This document shows, one piece after another, positions 44,165-54,680 of a stretch of 64,000 nt of DNA (within the stretch, counting starts at the first letter, position 1; each line of letters opens with the position of its first letter). The stretch covers positions 1,488,001 to 1,552,000 of the forward strand of contig NZ_CP010817.1 in NCBI RefSeq assembly GCF_000833025.1. The letters run 5' to 3'. The notes under the pieces are model-generated. The model had not been told where the DNA came from, did not search any database, and worked only from the letters and a program-made list of their open reading frames with translations. This DNA is from Myroides profundi (GTDB taxonomy: Bacteria; Bacteroidota; Bacteroidia; Flavobacteriales; Flavobacteriaceae). The position numbers and the translations under genes are program-made.

Positions 44165-47100
44165 ATGAAAAAGTATATATATGTATTAGGAGGTATAATT
44201 AGTCTATTAAGTACCAATATCATTTTTGGACAACAATGGAATGTGCCAGAGATACATCCACCTAGTAGTGAGGTTTTTAAGCAAAGTATCTTAGATGACC
44301 TAAAAAGTTCACCCACAGGGCAATTCTCTTATCAAGTACCTATTTATAATTTACAATTACAAGATGTATCAATTCCTGTAACACTTGACTATGTAAGTGG
44401 AGTGAAGGTGAATGATATAGGAGGAAGTGTAGGTATGTCATGGAATCTAAATGCAGGAGGAGTTATATCTAGAGTACTTAGAGGAAAACCAGATGAAAGC
44501 TATGATCAATACTCTCCTAACCTTAGTAAAATCCATAGTTATGATCCAGAAGAATGGAAAAAGTTCAAAGATAGTAGTTTAGAGAATTCTAAGTATGATT
44601 CTGAATACGATTGGTTTAGTTTTAATATTTCCAATGGGATTAGTGGTGAGTTTTTTATTGATAGAAAACTTAATATCACTTATAACGGAAAGGATAATAT
44701 AAAGATATCTGCAAAAAGAGTGAATCCCAGTATAGGTGTTTTTTTGGAGTTTGAGATAATAGATAATCTAGGAAATAGATATGTTTTTGGAGGAGCAGAG
44801 CAATTTATAGAAGAGTCTAAAAATAAAGCTTTAAAACAATCTTTTAGACAAACAGAGTATGAAAGTGCATGGTTTTTAAAGCAAATTATTTCCAGAAGTA
44901 ATGAAGTAGTTAATTTAGAATATGAAGATAACGATTTAGATTATTATTCATCAGTATCTAATTCACTGATTTATGCTATAAAATGTAGTTCTGATCCTAA
45001 TACTGTTGGGGGGCTTGATACAGGATGGGAGATGACAGATATTAGAGATGTTTATAATCTAACTGTGAAAAGTAAAAGATTAAAGAAAATAACAAGTAGC
45101 ATAGGAAGTGTTTTATTTGATTACAATAAAATTAGAGAAGATATTATTAATGGTTCTGGTAAATTACTAACTGGAGTCAAGGTAAGTAATTTAAATAATA
45201 TTGTTGTAAAAGATATAACATTAAATTATGAGCAAGTTAATCGAGGAGTCGATTATAGAATGGCTACATGGTATAGACTTAACACAAATACAATCGAAAA
45301 AAGATATTTTTTATCATCTGTAGTAGATAATAAGTTACTAACAAATTATAAATTTAAGTACAGCGCTATAAGTTCTCTACCTAGCCGTTTTTCTTTTGAG
45401 CAGGATAAGGATGGATATCCTAAATCTGCCTATTCTAATACTAGTCCCTATCCTACCATGGCTAGTTTAAATTTAGAGAATTTCGAAGCTATTGTAAATA
45501 AAGCAGGCGGGAAACAGTATTTAGCATCAGATTTTGAATATGATAATAATTATGTTGGAGTAGGTAACTTAATAGAAATAGAAAATCCGACCAAAGGAAT
45601 AACTAGAATTAGTTATGAGCCTCATTATGGAAGTGAAATGAGGAAAGTTGTTATTTCAGATGGAAATGGTATTAATCTGAGAACTAAATGTACTGATTAT
45701 CCAAGGGACGCCTCAAAGGAGTTTATTATTGAAATTCCATTAAATGGAGTGAATTATATTGAAATATTTGGTAGTGGTAGTGTAGATTATGAAAGATGTT
45801 TGCGTAAAGACTCTAATGGAAATCCAATTGGGCACAGTGGTTGGGATTTTCATGATCGTATTGCTGTTTCAGTAGAAGATATGGTTACCAATCAAACTAT
45901 TTTTAGTGTATCAAGAGATGTCACTAAGGAAAGGATTAATCAAAGTAAAGCAACATGTACTCAAGGAGGGCAAAATTGTCCAATTTATGTTATTCCTGGT
46001 AGAAAATATAAAGTGATTTTTGAAGCATTAACAAGGTTAAATGAAGTTTCAGCTAGTTTTAGAATATCATATAACGAAAAAATAGTCGATAGGCTTTTTA
46101 AAGATGTTATTATTGCTGGGGGATCCCGTGTTTCTTTAATAGAAAATTATAATGAAAAAGGAGAAAAGCAAGAAAGTAAAAAGATTTATTATAATTCTCT
46201 TAGTGAAATAGAAAGTGGTAAAGGTTCCATAATTAAACGATGGGATAGGCAATTTTTATCTAAAACACAAACCTACCCTATTTGTATCGCTAAAGAGGGA
46301 TATGGAAGTAATAAGATGTTTAGTTTATATACTACACTTACTCCTAAAAGAGATCGATATCGATATGTACTACAAGATAATAGTATTAACAATGATTTTA
46401 TGAATAGAGGAAATCAAGTGTATTATAGTGCTTTAACAGAAGAAGTAGAAAATATTGGATATAAGGAGAGTTTTTATAGTATAAATACAGATGAAAGAGC
46501 AAGAGCCGAAATAGACTTGGACCTACCTAATGTACCGATGAGTTCAACTAGACAAGAGAGGTATTTACTTATGAGTGAAAATTATTATAAAACAATTACA
46601 CCAAAGAACTATAGAAAAGTAAAAGAAACAAAAAATCAGTATCAAACCTTTAATTCAGGTAAAAAACTAATGTCTTACGTTATTCGAAGAAATTATTATG
46701 CCTCGGATGGAGACGGTTTTGAACTTAAGTTTGATTTAGATCCATTTTCAGTGACTAGTTATTTTAATTCTATGGTGTATAATAATATTACCTCTGTTAC
46801 AACTAATGAGTATGATGAACAAGGTAATTTATTTATGACTCAAACTTCAAACTTTAAATATAAGAATCAAAATGTAGTTAGTAAAGAATCTATTTTATCA
46901 AATGGCTTAAGTAAGTCTAGAGTTGATTATAGTTATGCTTTGGATACTAATAATACATTTTTAATAGGTAAGAATATACTTGGGATACCATTAGAAGAGA
47001 AAGAGTATAAAAATGATATACTGCTAACAAGAAAAGTATTAAACTTTAGTAACCAAGTTAGTCCTAAAGAAGTAATGGTATATGGTAAAGATGATAAACT

Positions 47101-47518
47101 AGAGGATAAAAGTGTTTTAACGTATGATAAAGACTATAAAAACATAATGGAACTTGTGAATAGTAATGGCTTAAAACAAACACTTTTATACGGTTACAAC
47201 AACAGCCTTTTAATAGCGAAGATAGAGAATGCATCTAAGGAGGAGGTTGCAAGTGCACTAGGAGTGTCTGTTGCTAATCTATCAACTATAGATGAGGGTA
47301 AACTAACTCAAATCAATAATCTTAGAGCTAATGCTAACTTAAAAGAGGCATCGATTACAACTTATGAACATAGGCCGCTTGTGGGAGTGACTAAGCTCAC
47401 AGATCCTAAAGGTGTATATATAACTTATGAGTATGATGGGGCTAATCGTTTAAAGGCGATAAAAGATAAGGATGGTAATATTTTAAATGAATATGAGTAT
47501 AACTATAAGAACAACTAA
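44165..47518 (+). CDS. Large YD/RHS-repeat secreted protein
   Basis: The 1117-residue protein has a signal peptide (MKKYIYVLGGIISLLSTNII, then FGQQ). An SpvB/Tc-like N-terminal region follows (SPTGQFSYQVPIYNL, then DVSIPVTLDYVSGVKV) and YD-type repeats near its end (ITYEYDGANRLKAIKDKDGN). It has no RHS core or toxin tip, so it is probably the N-terminal partner of the next gene, 13 bases downstream, which carries the core and tip. Together they would form the RHS shell that encloses a toxin. Confidence 0.75.
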   Translation: MKKYIYVLGGIISLLSTNIIFGQQWNVPEIHPPSSEVFKQSILDDLKSSPTGQFSYQVPIYNLQLQDVSIPVTLDYVSGVKVNDIGGSVGMSWNLNAGGVISRVLRGKPDESYDQYSPNLSKIHSYDPEEWKKFKDSSLENSKYDSEYDWFSFNISNGISGEFFIDRKLNITYNGKDNIKISAKRVNPSIGVFLEFEIIDNLGNRYVFGGAEQFIEESKNKALKQSFRQTEYESAWFLKQIISRSNEVVNLEYEDNDLDYYSSVSNSLIYAIKCSSDPNTVGGLDTGWEMTDIRDVYNLTVKSKRLKKITSSIGSVLFDYNKIREDIINGSGKLLTGVKVSNLNNIVVKDITLNYEQVNRGVDYRMATWYRLNTNTIEKRYFLSSVVDNKLLTNYKFKYSAISSLPSRFSFEQDKDGYPKSAYSNTSPYPTMASLNLENFEAIVNKAGGKQYLASDFEYDNNYVGVGNLIEIENPTKGITRISYEPHYGSEMRKVVISDGNGINLRTKCTDYPRDASKEFIIEIPLNGVNYIEIFGSGSVDYERCLRKDSNGNPIGHSGWDFHDRIAVSVEDMVTNQTIFSVSRDVTKERINQSKATCTQGGQNCPIYVIPGRKYKVIFEALTRLNEVSASFRISYNEKIVDRLFKDVIIAGGSRVSLIENYNEKGEKQESKKIYYNSLSEIESGKGSIIKRWDRQFLSKTQTYPICIAKEGYGSNKMFSLYTTLTPKRDRYRYVLQDNSINNDFMNRGNQVYYSALTEEVENIGYKESFYSINTDERARAEIDLDLPNVPMSSTRQERYLLMSENYYKTITPKNYRKVKETKNQYQTFNSGKKLMSYVIRRNYYASDGDGFELKFDLDPFSVTSYFNSMVYNNITSVTTNEYDEQGNLFMTQTSNFKYKNQNVVSKESILSNGLSKSRVDYSYALDTNNTFLIGKNILGIPLEEKEYKNDILLTRKVLNFSNQVSPKEVMVYGKDDKLEDKSVLTYDKDYKNIMELVNSNGLKQTLLYGYNNSLLIAKIENASKEEVASALGVSVANLSTIDEGKLTQINNLRANANLKEASITTYEHRPLVGVTKLTDPKGVYITYEYDGANRLKAIKDKDGNILNEYEYNYKNN

Positions 47519-47531
47519 AAACTAAGCAGAG

Positions 47532-50500
47532 ATGAAAACGTATAAATATATCGTACTATTTAGTATTTGTTGTTTAAATACTATAGTCGCTCAAACGAAG
47601 TCTCAAAATTATATTAAGACTACTCAATATACACAGCCTGTCAAACAAGCAAGTACTACTGTAGCTCAGAAAACACAGGTAGTGTATTACGATGGTCTTG
47701 GACGACCTATACAAGAAGTGGCAGTAGGTGCTAGCCCAACTAAAAATAGTGTTGTAAAGCACACGGAATACGATTTAAATATTGGTCAAACCAAAGATTT
47801 TTTAAGTTATTCAGTTGCTAGTGGAAGTTCTGAGTATGTAGCTAACGCTAAAACTGGTACACTTAATTATTACAATACGGATAAGTACCAAAAAACTACT
47901 AATCCTTATAGTGAGACATTGTATGAAAAATCACCTCTTAAAAGAGTATTAAAGACAGGTTCTCCTGGAGAGGATTGGAAAATTAGTGGTAACAATACAA
48001 TCGATTTTTCGTATCGATTCAATACAGCAAATGAGGTTAAGTATAGACAGGCAAAAGCAACTTTAGCTTCAGCTACAGGAATTTATAATGTAACTATTGT
48101 AGAGAAAGGAACATATCCTGTAAATTCTCTTTATGTAACTTCTGTATCAGATGAAAATGGTAATGTGGCACAAGAGTTTAAAGATCAAGAAGGAAAAGTA
48201 GTATTAAAAAGAGTCTATAACAATCCTCAAGGAGTGCCTACTTTATTTAGTACAGCTTCTAATGCACCTATGTCAAGCCCTATGCCTAGTGTAAGTAATA
48301 TAATTGGTGATGAACTTAAAGGAAAGTCAGTACAGGATGTCATTGATAATTTTGACAAGATCGTAGAAAATCTAGAAAAAAATGTAGACAACCAGATAGA
48401 TAATACCACAAAAGAAGTAGAACAGTTGCCTAATAACCCTTTAAGAGGCTCTGGAGTGATTACAGGTACTGGAGAAACATTAGATACTTATTATATCTAT
48501 GATCAATATGGAAATCTATCTATAGTAACTTCTCCACTATTAAATGGTGATGTTACCTTGGCTAATGTAGACAAGCTAGGTTATCAATATAAATACGATA
48601 CCAAAAACCGACTAGTTGCTAAAAAACTACCAGGTAAGACTTGGGAATATATGGTCTATGATAAATCAGATAGACTAGTAGCTATAGGACCTGTATATAA
48701 TCCTTTTGGCACTGAGGCTAAAGGATGGATGGTAACTAAGTACGATGCTCATTCTAGAGTGATTTACAGTGGGTTTTACAATGGATTAGCAGTTAGTGAA
48801 ACTACGCGTAAGACTTTTCAGGATAATGTAAATGCTAATGCTATATCTTTTGAGAAAAGAGCCTCATCAACAAATATCGGAGGAGCACCTGTAACTTACA
48901 CTAATACTGTTTTTCCAAAAGATAATCTTACTGTACTAAGTGTTAACTATTATGACGACTATACCTATCCTGGAGCAGCAACTAACTTTACAGCAATAGA
49001 AGGTCAAACAGTTATACAAAATGCAAAAGGATTACTCACAGGAAATTGGACAAGAGTATTAACTACTTCTAGTGAGAATAAAGCAAATATTACTTTTATG
49101 TTGTATGATTATAACAGTCGTGTTCTTAGAAGTTATACTAAGAATTATTTACAAGGATATACACAAGTAGATACAAAGTATACTTTTACAGGTCTTCCTT
49201 TAAAAGTAACCACCAAACATAAAAAAGATAACGTTGCAGTGCAAAGTATTGTTGAAGAAAACTTTGTTTATGATCACGCAGAAAGGTTATTACAGCAAAC
49301 CCATAAGGTTAATACTTTAGCAGAGGTTGTACTTTTTAAAAATGTTTATGATGAGTTAGGAGCTTTAGAGAAAAAGGATGTGGGAGGAAATCTTGCTAAA
49401 AATATATTTTTTAATACAAATCTATACTTATACAATGTTAGAGGATGGTTAACAGATATAAATAGTATAGCTAATTATTATCACCCTAACTTGAGACGTC
49501 CATTATTTTTATTAAAACTTAACTACAACAAACCTGAGCAAAGTATTACAGGTGTAAACGCCCTTTATAACGGTAATATCTCAGAACAGATATGGACAAG
49601 TGGTATAGATAATAAAAAGCGTAGTTACGGCTATGTCTATGATGGAGCTAATAGATTAGTATTAGGTTCTTTTAAATCTCCAGACTTAGGATCAGCTTCA
49701 ACAGCTAATCTATATGATGAAAAACTAGCCTATGACAAAAATGGAAATATTTTAAAACTTGATAGAAACGGAGCTTCTGTAGGGGGAGTAACAACAGTAA
49801 TTGATAAGCTTACTTATGGATATGAATCAGGGAGTAATAGATTATCCACTGTAAGAGATGCTTCTGGAAATCAAGAAGGTTTTAAACAAGTAAATACAGT
49901 AGGTTCTGATTACACCTATGATGAGTTTGGTAATCTTACTAGTGATAAGCACAAGAAAATAACTAAGATTAAGCATAATCACCTAAATTTACCTGTAGAG
50001 ATTAACTTTGGAACTGATAAAATAGAGTATCTTTATACAGCTAGTGGAGAGAAACTACAGAAGAAAGTAACAGAGAAAGGAGTTGTAACTCTAACGGATT
50101 ATCTAGGAGGGTTTCAGTATGTAAAGGGCAAGCTTAGTTTTTTACCAACAGCGGAGGGATTCTTTAATGCTGAAACAAATTCTTATGTGTATCAATTTAA
50201 AGATCATCTGGGCAATGTGAGAGTATCCTATAGTGATATTAATAATGAAAATTTAATATTACCTCATAAGATCATTGAAGAAATAAACTATTATCCTTTT
50301 GGATTGGCTCATAAAGGTTATAATCAGAAGAATGATGCTTTAATGAAGGATTATAAATATCAATACAATGGCAAGGAGAAACAGGAAGAGTTAGGTCTTA
50401 ACTATTACGATTATGGTGCTCGTAACTATGATGCAGCCATTGGTAGATGGATGAATGTGGATCCATTGGCGGAGAAGTTTGTGGGATGGAATCCATACCA

Positions 50501-51251
50501 TTATGTACACAATAACCCGATTAATTTGGTTGACCCTACCGGGATGGAAGCAGAAGGAAGAGAAAATGATTATTTATTTGATAATAAAAATAATTTAATA
50601 GCAGTTACATATACTGATAGTAAAGATAGATATTTTACTGAATCAGCATATAGTGCTACTTCTATGAAGTTTCAAAATTCGAAAGGAGATATAAAGCATG
50701 GAGAAGAGTTTTCGCCAGATTTTGCAATAGTTGAGATAATGGCTGAAGTTGAAGGATCTATTGGTCACAGTGCTATCGGTTTCGATGGAAATACATTTAA
50801 TTACTATCCTACTAAAGACGATGGAACTACAAGAGATTTTGGAGCAGGAAATTTGTTTGGTACAGATTTACAGCAAGTTGTGTCTTCTCAAAGTGATTTT
50901 AAAGAAAGGTACCCATTAGCAAATTCTTATTTTGCTAAAGTTAGTCCTGAACAAAAAACTAGTTTATCAACAAGTCTTTCATTCAAAGGAGAAACTTTAG
51001 GAAATTCGGGAGAGAAATATAATCTGATTTATAATAATTGTACAACAAATGTTTCTAATCATTTGATTGGAGCAGGGATTTTAGAAAGTGATAGTTATAG
51101 AAGACGCCCAGGAACATTTAACTCAATGTTAAAGTCAAGTGGGAATATTTCAGGATCTATTTCGAGGGAGTCTTCTATAGGTCGAACAGTTAGAAATAAT
51201 GTAAGAGAATCTTTAAATAATATGACAGTAAATGGTAAAAGGGTTAAGTAA
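47532..51251 (+). CDS. DUF6443/RHS protein with C-terminal toxin domain
   Basis: The 1239-residue protein has a signal peptide and then a DUF6443 domain (TQVVYYDGLGRPIQEVAVG). Many YD repeats follow, and an RHS-associated core at about 960-1010 (GARNYDAAIGRWMNVDPLAE and then YVHNNPINLVDPTGM). The DPTGM boundary is followed by a unique C-terminal domain of about 230 residues containing GHSAIGFDG and YNLIYNNCTTNVSNH. His and Cys in that order suggest a papain/NlpC- or DUF4105-like cysteine hydrolase toxin. The stop overlaps a membrane-protein gene by 20 bases, as for toxin/immunity pairs. Confidence 0.75.
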   Translation: MKTYKYIVLFSICCLNTIVAQTKSQNYIKTTQYTQPVKQASTTVAQKTQVVYYDGLGRPIQEVAVGASPTKNSVVKHTEYDLNIGQTKDFLSYSVASGSSEYVANAKTGTLNYYNTDKYQKTTNPYSETLYEKSPLKRVLKTGSPGEDWKISGNNTIDFSYRFNTANEVKYRQAKATLASATGIYNVTIVEKGTYPVNSLYVTSVSDENGNVAQEFKDQEGKVVLKRVYNNPQGVPTLFSTASNAPMSSPMPSVSNIIGDELKGKSVQDVIDNFDKIVENLEKNVDNQIDNTTKEVEQLPNNPLRGSGVITGTGETLDTYYIYDQYGNLSIVTSPLLNGDVTLANVDKLGYQYKYDTKNRLVAKKLPGKTWEYMVYDKSDRLVAIGPVYNPFGTEAKGWMVTKYDAHSRVIYSGFYNGLAVSETTRKTFQDNVNANAISFEKRASSTNIGGAPVTYTNTVFPKDNLTVLSVNYYDDYTYPGAATNFTAIEGQTVIQNAKGLLTGNWTRVLTTSSENKANITFMLYDYNSRVLRSYTKNYLQGYTQVDTKYTFTGLPLKVTTKHKKDNVAVQSIVEENFVYDHAERLLQQTHKVNTLAEVVLFKNVYDELGALEKKDVGGNLAKNIFFNTNLYLYNVRGWLTDINSIANYYHPNLRRPLFLLKLNYNKPEQSITGVNALYNGNISEQIWTSGIDNKKRSYGYVYDGANRLVLGSFKSPDLGSASTANLYDEKLAYDKNGNILKLDRNGASVGGVTTVIDKLTYGYESGSNRLSTVRDASGNQEGFKQVNTVGSDYTYDEFGNLTSDKHKKITKIKHNHLNLPVEINFGTDKIEYLYTASGEKLQKKVTEKGVVTLTDYLGGFQYVKGKLSFLPTAEGFFNAETNSYVYQFKDHLGNVRVSYSDINNENLILPHKIIEEINYYPFGLAHKGYNQKNDALMKDYKYQYNGKEKQEELGLNYYDYGARNYDAAIGRWMNVDPLAEKFVGWNPYHYVHNNPINLVDPTGMEAEGRENDYLFDNKNNLIAVTYTDSKDRYFTESAYSATSMKFQNSKGDIKHGEEFSPDFAIVEIMAEVEGSIGHSAIGFDGNTFNYYPTKDDGTTRDFGAGNLFGTDLQQVVSSQSDFKERYPLANSYFAKVSPEQKTSLSTSLSFKGETLGNSGEKYNLIYNNCTTNVSNHLIGAGILESDSYRRRPGTFNSMLKSSGNISGSISRESSIGRTVRNNVRESLNNMTVNGKRVK

Positions 51252-51621
51252 TATTTATTTTGTTATATATATAATTGTGGTATGTGTAATATATTTCTTT
51301 CTTAAAAGAGAAGGAGGTATAGCTATGGGGGTATTAATTATATTTTTAATAACTTCAGTACCTTTCATTTTGATTAATTTAAGTAGAAATCTACCAAAAA
51401 GAAAGAGAATTTTAGTAATAGTCAATATAATATATATTACATTAATATCTATTCTGTCTTTTTTGTCTTTAGATAAAGAAGATTGGTTAATAGTATGCGT
51501 GTTGGGTAGTCTGTTGGTTATAATTCTGATTGTAGATTTAGTAAAAAAGAAAGATTTAGTAGTATTAAATTTTTTTAGTTTTGTTCATTTATTATTGTTT
51601 TTAATATACTTGATTTTATAA
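51232..51621 (+). CDS. Four-helix membrane protein, candidate immunity protein
   Basis: The 129-residue protein has about four hydrophobic segments (IYFVIYIIVVCVIYFFL, GVLIIFLITSVPFILI, ILVIVNIIYITLISILSFL, and LIVCVLGSLLVIILIV with a fifth near the end). It overlaps the RHS toxin gene by 20 bases in a different frame, the usual place for an immunity gene. Membrane immunity fits a toxin that acts at the cell envelope. No family is recognised. Confidence 0.6.
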   Translation: MVKGLSNIYFVIYIIVVCVIYFFLKREGGIAMGVLIIFLITSVPFILINLSRNLPKRKRILVIVNIIYITLISILSFLSLDKEDWLIVCVLGSLLVIILIVDLVKKKDLVVLNFFSFVHLLLFLIYLIL

Positions 51622-51946
51622 TTTTTTTACTGCATGAAATCGAAACTGATTCTTCTGTGGTAAATGATAAATATTAAAGCATAGACTATCCACAAGCATT
51701 TTGATTGTGACTAGTCCTGAATAACCAATACAGGATTAATTATTTAAAAATCACAAAATACCTTAATGTATTTTAAAAATGGTTTGTAGTCAAAGTGGTA
51801 GTAAAGTTAATATAGTAAGACGAATGTTATCACATTGAGGATAAACTATTTTTTTTATTGAGGATACTCTTTTTTTGCTTTAAAGCTAAAGTTTAGGGTA
51901 TTAAAAGTGATGCTCTTTTTATATTACAGACATCTTAGGAAAGCCA
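51622..51946. other. Gene-free stretch before the orphan RHS tip
   Basis: 325 AT-rich bases with no supported ORF or clear hairpin. It may be eroded sequence between toxin cassettes. Confidence 0.4.
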
Positions 51947-53221
51947 TGTCAATATGTAGAGTATTTATCATTTGGGGAAGTAATGACAGAGCAGAGTACT
52001 AATAATATATTTGATAACATTTATAAGTTCAACGAGTTTGGAGGAGAAAGCGATGAGCTTTTGGCGAACAAACCGAACACAGTGCTAAATTAGACGAAAG
52101 CATAGGCTATTACTATTATGGCGCACTCTATTATGATCATGGAATGAGTATATTTCTGAGTGTGGATCCTTTGGCGGAGAAGTTTGTAGGGTGGAATCCG
52201 TATAACTATACAATGAATAATCCTATTAATTTAACCGACCCTACAGGTATGGCGCCTGAGGATTTTGTACAACGAAAAGACGGTTCTATTTATTGGGATA
52301 ATAAGGCTAATGATCAAGTTTCAACTAAAGCAGAAGAAACTTATCATTTACTTTTAATAGTTTTATAGCAGATAATTATGATGGTCCTTTAGGAAGCCTT
52401 CCAGAGGGAGATAAATTGACAACAACTATAAATCTTTCTGCCACAGAAAATAGTAGTGGAGAATTAACAGGATTAAGTACTACAAAAACTACGGAGATAG
52501 GAAAGACTTTTGGTAAATTTCAAGGAAGAGATTTTTATCCAGGAGAAGATGGAAATAATAATTATTTTACAAAATCAGGCATGTCTATTAATTATGAACA
52601 ACATGCAAGTGTTTCAAGTTTTGAAAAAAGAGGACTAAACTCTATGGGATACCAAGTTGTAGATGTAGCACAAAAGCTCAATATAAGTTTTGATAAAGGG
52701 AGTGTGAACTTATCAGTAAATGCCTATACTAATACTTTTCCATCAGCTACTTTAAAGTTAAATAATACTAACACCACGATGATGAATTATAAACAACCAT
52801 CTTTTGTAGGTACACATACAGCACCTATAAAGGGGTATTCTCCATCAGCAAGAGGAGAAGGGCGAACAGGAGGACAGCCAATACGAGATTTTTCTTATTA
52901 TCCATCATCGTTAGTTGAATTTCCTGCTATACAACATGACTTGGCATATGATAAGTTAGAAATTACAGGTGCAAGTGGACTGTTAATGGATAGGAGTGCA
53001 ATTTCGGCAGATTAGACCTTTGTAAGTCAACATATATTTTTGTCTCGATCGGGTTTTTAAGTCCAGTAGATAGATTCAAATCAAATCTTTTAGGGTATGG
53101 TTTGGGAGCTACCGCAACTCCAAAGACATTGTTGAATTTTATATTGCCTTCTCCAAAATATAGCTATCCATATACACCTGAACAACGTGTTTTAATAAAT
53201 ATAGGTATGTCTAATTTTAGA
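51947..53221 (+). pseudogene. Decayed orphan RHS tip with phospholipase A2-like toxin
   Basis: Joined over frames, this reads as the end of an RHS gene. TDILGKPCQYVEYLSFGEVM runs to a stop at about 52094. A shifted frame continues with GYYYYGALYYDHG and VDPLAEKFVGWNPYNY...DPTGM (52144-52260). A further shift near 52350 leads into a toxin domain (open frame 52416-53015) containing IQHDLAYDKLEITGASGL, the HDxxYD signature of phospholipase A2-like toxins. A TAG at 53013 and a shift near 53050 interrupt it, after which RFKSNLLGYGLGATATPKTL continues to 53221. Several lesions argue for an inactive orphan cassette, useful only by recombination with the intact RHS gene. Confidence 0.75.
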
Positions 53222-53229
53222 TAATTTTT

Positions 53230-53775
53230 ATGAATAAAATAGTTCGATTTTTAAAAATATTGATTGGTTTTTTAGTTGTTATTTTCATTATTAATTTTTT
53301 GTATTCTTTGTTTATGGTGGGAAGCCATCCCTATGCAGAACATTATATCTTAAATGTTTCGGAAGATAAAACTATAAATGAAATACAAAATTTAAAACAA
53401 AGAGAGTTTTCATTACAAGTACCATTAGATAGTTCATCTTTTGGAGGATTAATTGATGAGAAAAATGGAAATATGTATTATGTATATTTTTTATTAAGAG
53501 ACAGAAAAACAGTAGTATTGTGCTATGTAAAAAGAATAGATAATTGCACTACCACTTTAGGATTGATATCTGTAGGAGAAGGATCTCGATTTTTAAATAA
53601 TAGGACAATTAATGCACGAAGTTATTTTTTGTTAAGAGATTTAAGTAGAAATGAAAATAAACAATTTAAGAAAGATTTAGAAGAACAAGTTTTAGATAAA
53701 TTGAATGTTAAATGGAAGAAAAATAGATGGTGGTATAGTATTTTTCCAAGATTTAAAACTAAATTTCCCCACTAG
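53230..53775 (+). CDS. Candidate immunity protein for the orphan PLA2-like toxin
   Basis: The 181-residue protein has one N-terminal membrane segment (ILIGFLVVIFIINFLYSLF) and a polar domain with mixed strands (GNMYYVYFLLRDRKTVVLCY) ending in a basic, aromatic tail. It lies 8 bases after the orphan toxin remnant, the immunity position, and its own frame is intact. Retention of an immunity gene after toxin decay would protect against siblings still making the toxin. No family recognised. Confidence 0.5.
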   Translation: MNKIVRFLKILIGFLVVIFIINFLYSLFMVGSHPYAEHYILNVSEDKTINEIQNLKQREFSLQVPLDSSSFGGLIDEKNGNMYYVYFLLRDRKTVVLCYVKRIDNCTTTLGLISVGEGSRFLNNRTINARSYFLLRDLSRNENKQFKKDLEEQVLDKLNVKWKKNRWWYSIFPRFKTKFPH

Positions 53776-54680
53776 AGAAAGTATTTATTTTATTGATTTA
53801 TAGAAACAAGCCTCATAATTAGAATTGTAAGAGGCTTTATTTTATAAAATCGATTGAATTTTTCTTTTAGCGATAAACGCATCAATAAAAGAGAAGATGT
53901 GATTGTAACCTGTTTCTTCAAACTTAGACACTTTGTGGCTAAGGAGGGTATACTAGAGTATTGATTGACAAATTGGAAAAGCTTTACAAAGTATTGAAAT
54001 AGGAAGAACACAATTTGGCAAACTTGTCGATTCTGAATAAGATATTGAGATTGTTTTTAATGCTGGAAAAGAACCAAAAGGAGCAGCAGTAAAACAAGTA
54101 ATGGAAATAAAACAGTAAAGCATGTGATTAAACTTCCATGACCTAAAAAATCATGGAGTGTAGAACATTATCTTTCATAACAAAGCTAAATTTATCGTAT
54201 AAAATTTGTTTTATGAATTAAATGATTAATTTTGAATTAATTACCTATAAATAAACGAGTGAGTAATTAGGTGAGTAGGTTTTTTTAAAAGATCTTCAAG
54301 TGATTGATTTTAAAGATATTTACAAGGAGTGGTTCGAATCCTGCCACTATTTGAAGTTGACTTATTCCTTTGGTATATAGTTGTAGTAGTTAATTTCATT
54401 ATAACATGTCAAATTTTTATTTACCATATCTCCTATATTTTTTGCTAAGATATTTAGACACATTTGAACTTGTTATTTTAGATGGTCACGTTCCATCGGA
54501 ATAAGGTGAACACTTTTAATGGGATAGATTTTTTTTCTGTTTACATAATTTTACTTTTTACAATTCTACGCTAACATTTTTTTTCAAATGTAAATTTCAA
54601 GTGTACCACATCCTCCGTTATCCTTCACCAATAAAGGACCATAACTTTTTGTGCCGACATTTTAATTCAATAAAAAACTC
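53776..54680. other. Eroded region with remnants of a further toxin tip
   Basis: About 900 bases without an intact gene. Around 53970-54118 a broken frame gives IGKALQSIEIGRTQFGKLVD, a stop, then DIEIVFNAGKEPKGAAVKQV, which reads like the end of another RHS or polymorphic toxin domain. At 54332-54350 GGTTCGAATCC looks like a tRNA T-loop but has no matching stems. The flank from about 54590 is part of the excisionase repeat. Confidence 0.5.

Noticed and set aside
54323..54352. tRNA-like GGTTCGAATCC segment
   Set aside because: The flanking bases do not form a T-stem or acceptor stem and no anticodon arm lies upstream; at most a relic.
54405..54480. A third TTATTTACC near an mnmE-like ending
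   Set aside because: Only nine bases match and the rest of the att repeat is absent; expected by chance in this AT content.
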